Assembly (NCBI GenBank): GCA_902774795.1
Contig: CACYKA010000010.1
Location: 1 to 52,465 of the forward strand
Direction: 5' to 3'
DNA length: 52,465 nt
Source of the DNA: an uncultured Prevotellaceae bacterium
GTDB taxonomy: Bacteria > Bacteroidota > Bacteroidia > Bacteroidales > Bacteroidaceae
The notes beneath the pieces were generated by a model that saw only the letters and a program-made list of their open reading frames with translations, was not told the origin of the DNA and ran no database searches. The translations under genes were made by a program, and so were the position numbers. Numbering within the stretch: position 1 is the stretch's first letter; the number at the start of each line of letters is the position of its first letter. Positions 30,180 to 38,371 of this stretch are shown here, piece after piece.

Positions 30180-32659
30180 ATTCCAAGGGTGTTGATTAGT
30201 GACTGTAGAGTGTTCTCGTCCTGGATGAGTACTTCACGTGGCTTCGAACCGTGTGCTGCACCTACTACGCCGGCCTTCTCAAGCTGGTCCATGAGACGTC
30301 CTGCACGGTTGTAGCCGATAGAGAACTTACGCTGTATGAGTGACGTAGAACCTTGCTGAGTGCTGATGATGACACGTGCTGCTTCGCCGAACAATGGGTC
30401 GAGGTTGCCGATGTCTTCTGCAGTACCGGCACCGCCTTCGTCTGGGGATATAGGCTCTGGCAACTCCAGAGGACCGCTATAGCCCTGCTGTTCAGAGATG
30501 AACTTGTTGATGGCGATAACCTCAGGCGTATCGACAAAGGCACACTGTACGCGGACTGGCGTTCCCTTGTCGAGAATAAGCATATCACCGCGTCCGATAA
30601 GCTGATTGGCACCAGTACCGTCGAGAATAGTCTTTGAATCGACTGATGACATCACCTTGAAAGCCATACGTCCAGGGAAGTTGGCCTTGATGGTACCAGT
30701 AATGATATTTACGGTAGGACGCTGTGTTGCAATAATCATGTGTATGCCGACGGCACGTGCCTTCTGGGCAATGCGGGCAATAGGTAACTCTATCTCCTTG
30801 CCGGCAGTAAGGATGAGGTCGCCATACTCGTCGATGATAACCACGATATAAGGCAGATAGCGGTGGCCGTTCTCAGGATTAAGCTGACGGTTGACGAACT
30901 TCTCGTTATACTCCTCAAGCTTTCTCACGTTGGCATACTTGAGAAGGCTGTAGCGGTCGTCCATCTCCTGACATACGGAATTGAGGGTCTTCACAACCTT
31001 TGTAACGTCTGTGATGATTGGTTCGTCGGCATCGCTCTCAGGTGGTATCTGTGCCAGGAAGTGGTTGATAAGCGGCTTGTAGATGGAGAATTCTACCATC
31101 TTCGGGTCAACAAGCACGAATTTCAGCTCTGCAGGATGCTTCTTGTAGAGTAGGGAAGTGATGATGGCATTAAGGCCTACAGACTTACCCTGACCCGTAG
31201 CACCAGCCACGAGAAGATGGGGTATCTTGGCAAGGTCAACCATGTATATCTCATTAGAGATGGTCTTTCCGAGTGCAAGAGGCAGAGCCATCGTTGTCTC
31301 CTGGAATTTCTTTGAAGACAGAATGCTCTCCATGCTGACCACGCGAGGATTAGCGTTAGGTACCTCAATACCGATTGTTCCGCGTCCAGGGATAGGTGCG
31401 ATGATACGTATGCCAAGTGCTGCAAGCGACAGGGCGATATCGTCTTCAAGAGAGCGAACCTTGGAAATCTTGATACCAGGAGCCAGCGTTATCTCATAAA
31501 GAGTGATGGTAGGACCTACGGTAGCCTTGATGCTATCGACCGTCACGCCGAAGTTCTTGAGAACCTGCACGATACGGTCTTTGTTCTTGCGCTGCTCATC
31601 CATATCGATGAATGACTTTCCATCGTCCTCGTATTTCTTAAGCAAGTCTAGGGTAGGGAACTTATAGCGAGACAATTCGGCCCTTGGGTCATAAGAGGGA
31701 AGGTCGCGTAGGACAGAGTCGGAAGACTTGGAAGTGGACTTCTCTTCCTGTGTTCCTGTCTCAACCTCAAAGCCCACATCAGCAGAGTTGTCAGGCACTT
31801 CATCCTGCAATACCGGCGGAACAAATGCTTTCTCCGTTTCATCATTATCTGTATTGTCGGAATAGCCTGTATCGACAACCTCTGTTTGGTCAGATTCCAA
31901 GTCGAATTTTACAATCTGTGAAGACGGGTCGTCATAGACATTTCCATACTCGTCGCCCTCAGCAGAAATGCCGTCCTTTTCACCTTCCTTGACAAGATTG
32001 GTAATGGTAAAGCCGACCTTGTCGGTAACAATCTTCAAAGGATTGAAAATCTTACGAATGAGATATATTGTCTCAGAAGTAAGGTAAACAAGGAAGAATA
32101 TGGCCACCAGAATAAGAATAGCTGTCAGTCCTGGTGTTCCGATGATATTTTCTGCCGTCTGGGCAATGTATGCGCCATGTTTGCCGCCAGCATTGAAGAC
32201 ATTGTCAATAAGCAGCGGATTAACATATTCTGCAAACATTATGCTGCACCATATCATAATGAGCATAAGCGAGAAGAACCACTTCAGGAGGTTCAGCTTA
32301 TACACGCCAATCATCTTGAACGATACCACCATGACGAATACCGGTATCAGGATGGCAGGGTAGCCAAAGCACTGGGCAATGAGGAAATACGAGGTGTAGG
32401 CTCCCCAAGAACCGCAGATGTTCTGGAACTCACGCTTAGAATTAAGAAAATCGCCGGACATGGGATTTTCCAACAAACTCTGATCAGCGGGAGCCGTAGT
32501 GAAATATGATATGAAACATATTATTGTAACAATAGACAGAAAGAACAGAGTAATTCCAACGGTAAAGTTTGTTTTCTCACCAGTGAAATTATCCAGTCCT
32601 ATTGCAAACTTAAAGGAAGTTTTGTTCTTGTTCCTATTTCTGCTGTTTACCTTTGACAT
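30176..32659 (-). CDS. ftsK: DNA translocase FtsK/SpoIIIE
   Basis: An 827-residue septum-located ATPase that moves chromosome ends during division. Four membrane segments in the first 195 residues are followed by an acidic linker (SDNTDNDETEKAFVPP) and the motor. The motor shows Walker A LLVAGATGQGKSVGLNA (about 484-500), Walker B YIVVIIDEYGDLIL (about 604) and ATQRPTVNIITGTIKANFP. The C-terminal winged-helix gamma domain (about 765-827, RKFSIGYNRAGRLMDQLEKAG) recognises KOPS-type sequences in known members. The ATGA overlap places lolA directly downstream. The N-terminal membrane part is shorter than in E. coli, as usual in this phylum. Confidence 0.96.
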   Translation of the reverse strand: MSKVNSRNRNKNKTSFKFAIGLDNFTGEKTNFTVGITLFFLSIVTIICFISYFTTAPADQSLLENPMSGDFLNSKREFQNICGSWGAYTSYFLIAQCFGYPAILIPVFVMVVSFKMIGVYKLNLLKWFFSLMLIMIWCSIMFAEYVNPLLIDNVFNAGGKHGAYIAQTAENIIGTPGLTAILILVAIFFLVYLTSETIYLIRKIFNPLKIVTDKVGFTITNLVKEGEKDGISAEGDEYGNVYDDPSSQIVKFDLESDQTEVVDTGYSDNTDNDETEKAFVPPVLQDEVPDNSADVGFEVETGTQEEKSTSKSSDSVLRDLPSYDPRAELSRYKFPTLDLLKKYEDDGKSFIDMDEQRKNKDRIVQVLKNFGVTVDSIKATVGPTITLYEITLAPGIKISKVRSLEDDIALSLAALGIRIIAPIPGRGTIGIEVPNANPRVVSMESILSSKKFQETTMALPLALGKTISNEIYMVDLAKIPHLLVAGATGQGKSVGLNAIITSLLYKKHPAELKFVLVDPKMVEFSIYKPLINHFLAQIPPESDADEPIITDVTKVVKTLNSVCQEMDDRYSLLKYANVRKLEEYNEKFVNRQLNPENGHRYLPYIVVIIDEYGDLILTAGKEIELPIARIAQKARAVGIHMIIATQRPTVNIITGTIKANFPGRMAFKVMSSVDSKTILDGTGANQLIGRGDMLILDKGTPVRVQCAFVDTPEVIAINKFISEQQGYSGPLELPEPISPDEGGAGTAEDIGNLDPLFGEAARVIISTQQGSTSLIQRKFSIGYNRAGRLMDQLEKAGVVGAAHGSKPREVLIQDENTLQSLINTLGI

Positions 32660-32739
32660 TGTCTATAATGTTTTCTTTTAAAACGTTTAACTATAAAAAC
32701 CAAAGAAATATATCTTTACCAATTTGATTGGGTAGTACT

Positions 32740-32774
32740 TTCTATATTCTATTTATCATAATCGTCATTCTATG
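32740..32774. repeat. Heptamer-like tract (TTCTATN), rluA-type/ftsK junction
   Basis: TTCTATA, TTCTATT, TATCATA, ATCGTCA, TTCTATG in 7-bp steps, covering the stop codon of the rluA-type gene (32770-32772). It contains a 16-bp block, TTCTATTTATCATAAT (32747-32762), repeated exactly at 33460. Confidence 0.55.
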
Positions 32775-33459
32775 ATTTTTCACCATATATCTTTCCAAAC
32801 AATCCTGGCAGCGGTGATTCGACCGAAATGACATTATGTGAGACAGGATGTTCGAACTCCACCTTATGTGCAAGCAATGATATGCTGCCGTCAGGGTTTG
32901 AGCGCTTGGCTCCATACTTCAGGTCTCCTTTAATCGGACAACCTAAATGAGCCAGCTGACATCTTATCTGATGATGTCTGCCTGTATGAAGTTTAACTTC
33001 CAGCAGATGATATTTTTTTCCGGATGCAAGAAGTCTGTATTCCAGTATTGCCTCTTTTGCTCCGGCTTTCTCTCTGTCGTATGCGTAACTCTTGTTTTGT
33101 TTTTCGTTGCGTACAAGCCAATTATGCAGCGTAATAAAGTTTTCTGCAGAAATTTCGCATTCTCGCGGAAGATTTTCCGTGATAACCCAATAGGTCTTTT
33201 TGATTTCCTGGCTTGCAAACATTTTATTCAGCCTTGCAAGTGCCTTAGATGTTTTTGCGAAGACAACAATTCCTTGAGCCGGACGGTCAAGGCGATGCAC
33301 AACGCCCAGAAAGACATTCATGGGTTTGTTGTGCTCCTTTTTTATCCAATCCTTGACAGTTTCAGAGAGAGGGATATCGCCCGTTTTGTCTCCCTGGACG
33401 ATTTCCCCACTCTCCTTATGTACAATGATAATATGGTTATCTTCGTAAAGAACCTGCAT
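32770..33459 (-). CDS. RluA-family pseudouridine synthase
   Basis: A 229-residue RNA pseudouridine synthase with no S4 domain. The catalytic motif HRLDRPAQG holds Asp (D58), and the family core is visible as VLYEDNHIIIVHKESGEIV, IKKTYWVI, LLEVKLHTGRHHQIRCQLAHLG and PIKGDLKYGA. Members modify rRNA or tRNA uridines; the single-domain, short form often acts on tRNA or 23S rRNA, but the site cannot be inferred. It is between fabG and ftsK in the same direction. The same 16-bp sequence flanks it on both sides. Confidence 0.9.
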   Translation of the reverse strand: MQVLYEDNHIIIVHKESGEIVQGDKTGDIPLSETVKDWIKKEHNKPMNVFLGVVHRLDRPAQGIVVFAKTSKALARLNKMFASQEIKKTYWVITENLPRECEISAENFITLHNWLVRNEKQNKSYAYDREKAGAKEAILEYRLLASGKKYHLLEVKLHTGRHHQIRCQLAHLGCPIKGDLKYGAKRSNPDGSISLLAHKVEFEHPVSHNVISVESPLPGLFGKIYGEKS

Positions 33460-33475
33460 TTCTATTTATCATAAT
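33460..33475. repeat. 16-bp direct repeat flanking the rluA-type gene
   Basis: TTCTATTTATCATAAT is identical to 32747-32762. It fills the gap between the fabG stop (33477) and the rluA-type start (33459). Confidence 0.7.
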
Positions 33476-33476
33476 T

Positions 33477-34235
33477 CTACATGTTCATACCACCGTCAAT
33501 CTGGATTACCTGTCCAGAAACGTAGCTTGACATGTCAGAAGCGAGGAACAGACATACATTAGCAATGTCCTCGACCTGTCCGCCGCGACGCAGAGGAATC
33601 TTCTTCATCCATTCTGCACGAACCTCTTCAGGCAGTTGTTCAGTCATAGCGGTAATGATGAATCCAGGTGCAACGGCATTAGCACGGATGCCCTTAGGAC
33701 CGAGTTCCTGAGCAATAGACTTTGCAAGTCCTATCATACCAGCCTTGGAAGCAGAATAGTTACACTGACCAGCATTGCCATGAACGCCCACAACGGACGA
33801 CATATTGATGATAGAGCCACCACGCTGACGCAGCATGATCGGAGCGCAGGCATGGATGAAATTGAATGCAGACTTCAGGTTAACATTCAGCACAGCATCC
33901 CACTGAGCCTCAGACATACGGAGCATCAGGCCGTCCTTTGTTATGCCGGCATTGTTTACGAGCACGTCGATAGAACCAAAGTCTTCCTTTATCTTTGCTA
34001 CAACAGCCTCTGTCTCAGCAAAGTCTGCAGCATTGCTTGCATATCCGATACACTTTACGCCAAGAGCCTCAATCTCCTTGCGTGTAGCCTCGATACCGGC
34101 TGCCATATCGTCGTTTAAGACAAGGTCGGTGAATGCGATGTTGGCACCTTCCTGAGCAAATTTCATGGCAACGGCCTTGCCGATACCACGTGCAGCACCT
34201 GTAATGAGGGCTGTCTTACCTGTTAGTAATCCCAT
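33477..34235 (-). CDS. fabG: 3-oxoacyl-ACP reductase
   Basis: A 252-residue short-chain dehydrogenase that reduces 3-oxoacyl-ACP with NADPH in fatty acid elongation. The cofactor motif TGAARGIG (12-19), NNAG near residue 92, the catalytic SSVVGVHGNAGQCNYSASKAG (Ser, Tyr-x3-Lys; shown to twenty residues) and the C-terminal VSGQVIQIDGGM are all FabG-like. Fatty acid synthesis genes are not adjacent, but a TetR-type regulator is directly upstream. It starts 13 bases after the regulator stop, so the two are likely cotranscribed. Confidence 0.93.
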   Translation of the reverse strand: MGLLTGKTALITGAARGIGKAVAMKFAQEGANIAFTDLVLNDDMAAGIEATRKEIEALGVKCIGYASNAADFAETEAVVAKIKEDFGSIDVLVNNAGITKDGLMLRMSEAQWDAVLNVNLKSAFNFIHACAPIMLRQRGGSIINMSSVVGVHGNAGQCNYSASKAGMIGLAKSIAQELGPKGIRANAVAPGFIITAMTEQLPEEVRAEWMKKIPLRRGGQVEDIANVCLFLASDMSSYVSGQVIQIDGGMNM

Positions 34236-34248
34236 AGTTTTTACTAAT

Positions 34249-34887
34249 TTAATCAGTTTTGAAATTATCTGGTTTAATACTATCTCTATTATCTATGTAT
34301 TTTCCTGAGCGACATAGTGCACCATATACAAACTTTGCCACGAGAGGTCTGGATGAATCCAGTGTAAGTCCACGTCCCAGACGGCCATAGATATAAGGTA
34401 CCTCAAGGCCCTTTATGCAATAGTGCGTGATATCGGCTACGATATCAATATTCTCTATATCAAACTCACCAGAGGCCTTGCCTTCGGCATAGACCTTCCG
34501 GAAGAGAGCAATCTCGTCAGCATCGAATTTCTTGCGCACTTTCTCAACCATCCATATATTACGGAAGAATTCGGCACGCAGATTGCCGTTTCTCACCACA
34601 GTCTCACGAATCTGTGTCAAGTGAGTGTAGATTACCTCGATAATCTTCTCCTGCGGACGCATTTTCTTCTCAGCCACCTCATCAAGCTTATCGGAAAGGC
34701 GTTCCAATTCCGACTCTATGACAGCAGCATAGATTTCTTCCTTACTGTTGAAGTAAGTATATAACGTTCGCCTACCCTTTCCTGAGGCAACGGCAATATC
34801 ATTCATTGTGGTGCGCTCTACCCCATTCTTTGCAAACAGCTGACGAGCAACATCAACGAGGATGTGACGAGTTTTACTTATACTCAT
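34249..34887 (-). CDS. TetR/AcrR-family regulator
   Basis: A 212-residue transcription repressor-like protein. The N-terminal HTH ([20 protein letters not shown], about 26-45) is followed by [15 protein letters not shown], the usual TetR layout. The C-terminal ligand domain is helical ([23 protein letters not shown] and later residues) and not assignable to a ligand. It overlaps rho by four bases (ATGA) and precedes fabG, which suggests a role in fatty acid or envelope homeostasis; that is inference from position only. Confidence 0.9.
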   Translation of the reverse strand: MSISKTRHILVDVARQLFAKNGVERTTMNDIAVASGKGRRTLYTYFNSKEEIYAAVIESELERLSDKLDEVAEKKMRPQEKIIEVIYTHLTQIRETVVRNGNLRAEFFRNIWMVEKVRKKFDADEIALFRKVYAEGKASGEFDIENIDIVADITHYCIKGLEVPYIYGRLGRGLTLDSSRPLVAKFVYGALCRSGKYIDNRDSIKPDNFKTD

Positions 34888-36461
34888 TTGTTCATTCCCA
34901 TTAAGAATTCATTATTGTCATGCGTTCTGACCATCAGATTATGAATTTCGTTCATAGACTCCATAGCAGTCATATCAGCGATATGCTTGCGCAGAATCCA
35001 CATTCTGTTGCGTGTTGTCTCATCCTGCAGCAGGTCATCGCGTCGTGTGCTTGACTGTATGAGATTGACTGCTGGGAATACACGCTTGTTGGACAACTGA
35101 CGGTCGAGTTGCAACTCAGAGTTACCTGTGCCCTTAAATTCCTCGAAGATGACTTCATCCATTTTTGAGCCCGTATCAGTCAAGGCTGTTGCAATGATAG
35201 TCAGCGAACCGCCATTCTCAATATTACGTGCTGCTCCGAAGAATCGTTTCGGCTTCTGGAGGGCATTAGAGTCAACACCACCGGTAAGAATCTTGCCTGA
35301 TGCCGGAGCGACGGTGTTATATGCACGTGCCAGACGAGTAATTGAATCGAGGAATATCACCACGTCGTGTCCACATTCTGTAAGACGCTTTGCCTTCTCC
35401 AATACGAGACCTGCAATCTTCACGTGTCTGTCAGCAGGCTCATCGAATGTTGATGCTATAACCTCTGCATTAACGGTGCGAGCCATATCTGTTACCTCCT
35501 CAGGACGTTCGTCAATCAGAAGTATCATAATATATGCCTCAGGATGGTTTGCAGCAATGGCATTGGCAATATCCTTCAGGAGTATTGTCTTACCAGTCTT
35601 TGGCTGTGCCACAATCAGCGAACGCTGTCCCTTACCGATAGGTGCAAACAAATCCACTATACGTGTAGAGATGTTTCTCGTGTGGGGGTCGCTTGTAAGG
35701 TCAAACTTCTCCTCTGGGAAGAGAGGTGTGAGATTCTCGAATGATATGCGTTCACGAACATCACGCGGGTCACGGCCGTTTATAGAAATGACTGATGTAA
35801 GAATAAAGTATTTCTTATTGCTCTTTGGAGGACGTACGAAACACTCTACGACATCACCCGTCTTGAGGGTGTATTTCTTTATCTGCTGAGCCGTAACGTA
35901 AATATCGTCAGGCGATGCAAGGTAGTTATAGTCGCTCGAACGCAGGAAACCATATCCTTCAGTAGTGATTTCAAGCACTCCGCTGGCAGAGATAAGGTCC
36001 TTGAATTCAAAGTTACTATTGCCGTAGTTGTTGCTGTTCTTGGATTCATATTCGTAGCTATCCTGTGACTGGACGTTGTCAAACATATCATAATAAGGTA
36101 TCGCAGTATTATCCTCAACCGGGATATCCTGTACTATGATGAAATCCGTTCCGTCACCTGGGTCACCCTCCCAATAGCCAATCTCATCCTGAGGATATTC
36201 AGCCGTTGCTGCTTCTGCCGGTGCCTCTTCAGCCACAACAGGAGTCTCAACGGGAGCATCAACAGGTGCTTCTGCTGGTGTTTCGGCAGTAACTTCTACA
36301 GCAGCCTCTTCAGATGCGTTTTTAGCAGCTTCTGCCTCACGCGCAGCTAATTCTGCCTTGCTTGGACGACCACGCTTTTTCTTTGGTGGTGCGACTGCTT
36401 CTGCAGACTCTGTCACGGGTGCTGTGAACAAATCTTGTGATTCTTCTTTTTTCTTTGCCAT
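34884..36461 (-). CDS. rho: Transcription termination factor Rho with long disordered N-terminus
   Basis: A 525-residue hexameric RNA helicase that ends transcripts. The motor shows P-loop [18 protein letters not shown] (about 284-300), [16 protein letters not shown] and [13 protein letters not shown], plus the RNA-binding cold-shock domain [20 protein letters not shown] (about 161-180). The first 150 residues are an insertion of Glu, Ala, Pro and later Asn/Tyr/Asp, with an AT-hook-like [11 protein letters not shown] (about 27-37). Published work on Bacteroides thetaiotaomicron describes an intrinsically disordered region in Rho that drives condensate formation; this one is at the same place. 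Normal Rho without it is about 420 residues. Confidence 0.96.
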   Translation of the reverse strand: MAKKKEESQDLFTAPVTESAEAVAPPKKKRGRPSKAELAAREAEAAKNASEEAAVEVTAETPAEAPVDAPVETPVVAEEAPAEAATAEYPQDEIGYWEGDPGDGTDFIIVQDIPVEDNTAIPYYDMFDNVQSQDSYEYESKNSNNYGNSNFEFKDLISASGVLEITTEGYGFLRSSDYNYLASPDDIYVTAQQIKKYTLKTGDVVECFVRPPKSNKKYFILTSVISINGRDPRDVRERISFENLTPLFPEEKFDLTSDPHTRNISTRIVDLFAPIGKGQRSLIVAQPKTGKTILLKDIANAIAANHPEAYIMILLIDERPEEVTDMARTVNAEVIASTFDEPADRHVKIAGLVLEKAKRLTECGHDVVIFLDSITRLARAYNTVAPASGKILTGGVDSNALQKPKRFFGAARNIENGGSLTIIATALTDTGSKMDEVIFEEFKGTGNSELQLDRQLSNKRVFPAVNLIQSSTRRDDLLQDETTRNRMWILRKHIADMTAMESMNEIHNLMVRTHDNNEFLMGMNK

Positions 36462-36504
36462 ATATTTGTATTTTTTATATCAATCCTTTACCTTAATAAT
36501 ATCT

Positions 36505-37377
36505 TTAACCTTGTCCTGGCTGTGCAGGTGTTTCTGGCGGTACTGCCACAGAGTCGGTCTTTGTGCTGTCAACCGGTTCTGGTGCCGGCGGAGGAGGCGG
36601 TGTGGTATGCAGATGAAGCAGTTTGATGTTTCTCAGCGATACCAGTCTCAGAGTTGTTGAGACTTGCTGTGTTGTTACAGCCTCCAGATTCTTTTCAAGC
36701 ATCAAGAATCCCTTTATGTTCTTGATATGTAGCCTGTCATGCTCGTTGTTGACTGTCACGATGCCGTGTCCGTCGTTATTGATGTGTGATGTTGCGGTTA
36801 CAATGCTGTCATTGTCGTATGTTACGGCCATTACCATTATCATTGCCCTATAACCGTCCTGGAACACGAACTTGGCATCACATTGCAGGGAGATATTGTC
36901 ACCGTCCTGGAATGTAGAGTCAGGTGTAATGTCGTAACTCAGCACATTGTATGGCGGCTGCTGCATCAGTATCACGTTAGCATTGGCATTCCATACATTT
37001 GCTGTATCAGCTTCTTCGCCCTGCATACCTTCCGACTTACCGCCCAAGGCAATAACATTCCTTTCGACTCTGTCAACCAAAGCGAGATATATGTGATGCA
37101 GTTCGTCGGCATGCTGACAGTAATATGCCATAGACTTGTCCCATTCCTGCTGAGTGAGTCCGTGCTTCTTGAGCACATTAGCTCTTAATGCTATAATGTC
37201 CGACTCCGTAGAGTGATACTCACGTGTATCGTAGAGTGTCTGGGCAATATGAAAGTCGTAGAGTACATCTTCCATCTCGTCACGTGTCAGTACTCCGTCA
37301 GGAAGTGAGGGAGCACATGCTGCCATCAGCATCATCAGCAGGCAGAGTGTCAGAATATGTAGAGTACCTTTCTTCAT
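36505..37377 (-). CDS. DUF4296 lipoprotein
   Basis: A 290-residue lipoprotein. The signal MKKGTLHILTLCLLMMLMAAC carries a lipobox (LMAAC) with the acceptor Cys at 21. The mature part begins APSLPDGVLTRDEMEDVLYD, followed by HIAQTLYDTREYHS, and ILKKHGLTQQEWDKSMAYY, which matches DUF4296 proteins of Bacteroidota. A Pro-rich tail (HTTPPPPPAPEPVDSTK) ends the protein. Its role is unknown; its position directly after lspA fits a protein that depends on lipoprotein processing. It is two bases downstream of lspA and 43 bases upstream of rho. Confidence 0.82.
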   Translation of the reverse strand: MKKGTLHILTLCLLMMLMAACAPSLPDGVLTRDEMEDVLYDFHIAQTLYDTREYHSTESDIIALRANVLKKHGLTQQEWDKSMAYYCQHADELHHIYLALVDRVERNVIALGGKSEGMQGEEADTANVWNANANVILMQQPPYNVLSYDITPDSTFQDGDNISLQCDAKFVFQDGYRAMIMVMAVTYDNDSIVTATSHINNDGHGIVTVNNEHDRLHIKNIKGFLMLEKNLEAVTTQQVSTTLRLVSLRNIKLLHLHTTPPPPPAPEPVDSTKTDSVAVPPETPAQPGQG

Positions 37378-37379
37378 AT

Positions 37380-37949
37380 TTACGACCTAAGCGATTCCAT
37401 CTCCTTGCGACAGAAGATTATCAACGCTACTACGGCAACGGATATGCATGCATCTGCAAAATTGAATACCGGTGCGAAGAATATGTACGGCTCACCGCCC
37501 CATATCGGAAACCATTCAGGGTATGTTGTCTCGATGAGGGGGAAGTAGAACATGTCCACTACCCTACCCTGCAGGAACGGCGTCTCATGGAACCAAACGC
37601 CATAGAACATACAGTCAATCAGATTGCCTGCTGCTCCAGCCAGTATCATGGACAGAAGTACCAGCCATCTGTCCCTGGCACCCCGGTATATCTCGCGTCC
37701 TATATAATATATAAGGAATACGCATGCACACATACGAAAGACGGTCAGCGCATATTTTGGAATGAAGGTCATGCCGTATGCCATTCCGTTGTTCTCGATG
37801 TATAACAGGTAGAACCAGTCAGTAATGTGTATGCTTTCATGCAGACACATATTATTCTTGACCCATAGCTTTATGCTTTGGTCAATGATGAGAAGCAAGA
37901 CTACGAAAAGGGTGTAGAGACACCCCTTCCCTATTATTTTTATGCTCAA
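37380..37949 (-). CDS. lspA: Lipoprotein signal peptidase
   Basis: A 189-residue inner-membrane aspartyl protease that removes signal peptides from prolipoproteins. Four membrane segments are visible. The two catalytic aspartates lie in GRVVDMFYF (D132) and NFADACIS (D166), and the conserved GNLIDCMFYG (about 108-117) and LLIIDQSIKLWV (19-30) are also present. Overlaps the DksA-like gene by four bases (ATGA), as in other Bacteroidota, where the ileS-dksA-lspA order is conserved. Confidence 0.96.
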   Translation of the reverse strand: MSIKIIGKGCLYTLFVVLLLIIDQSIKLWVKNNMCLHESIHITDWFYLLYIENNGMAYGMTFIPKYALTVFRMCACVFLIYYIGREIYRGARDRWLVLLSMILAGAAGNLIDCMFYGVWFHETPFLQGRVVDMFYFPLIETTYPEWFPIWGGEPYIFFAPVFNFADACISVAVVALIIFCRKEMESLRS

Positions 37950-38335
37950 TGGTTTCTCTTGTTCTTTTCCTTTGATTCTACTGAGAGAGTAGCATGAGGA
38001 ACAATGCGAAGACGCTCCTTAGGTATCAGCTCGCCCGTCATGCGGTCAATGCCGTATGTCTTGTTCTGAATACGGACAAGAGCCTGTTCCAAACCCTTTA
38101 TAAACTTCTGCTGACGCTGTGCCAGTACCAGCAGCTCCTGTTTGTTCTGGGTTATTGCGCCCTCCTCAAGTATTTTATATGTAGGAGATGTGTCGGCGAC
38201 ATCATTCCCCTCATCATTACGTAATGCACGCATCATATCTTGATAGTCTTTGTTTGCGCGCTCTAACTTCTCATTAATGATTTGCCTGAACTCTTCAAGC
38301 TCCTCATCGCTGTAACGTTTCTTTATCTCAGCCAT
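37946..38335 (-). CDS. TraR/DksA-like protein lacking zinc-finger cysteines
   Basis: A 129-residue acidic, helical protein. A coiled-coil (EELEEFRQIINEKLERANKD) precedes ADTSPTYKILEEGA and the C-terminal region NKTYGIDRMTGELIPKERLR, followed by VPHATLSVES. The C-terminal part aligns with the zinc-finger region of DksA-like proteins (where YGIC..TG..IP..RL appears), but no cysteine is present anywhere in this protein; Asp takes the expected Cys place. It may still bind RNA polymerase through its coiled-coil tip, but the acid residues there cannot be checked by eye. It lies between ileS and lspA, a conserved place for this family. Confidence 0.83.
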   Translation of the reverse strand: MAEIKKRYSDEELEEFRQIINEKLERANKDYQDMMRALRNDEGNDVADTSPTYKILEEGAITQNKQELLVLAQRQQKFIKGLEQALVRIQNKTYGIDRMTGELIPKERLRIVPHATLSVESKEKNKRNH

Positions 38336-38371
38336 GGCTTGTGATACTATTAATGGTTTAAAATATTGTTA

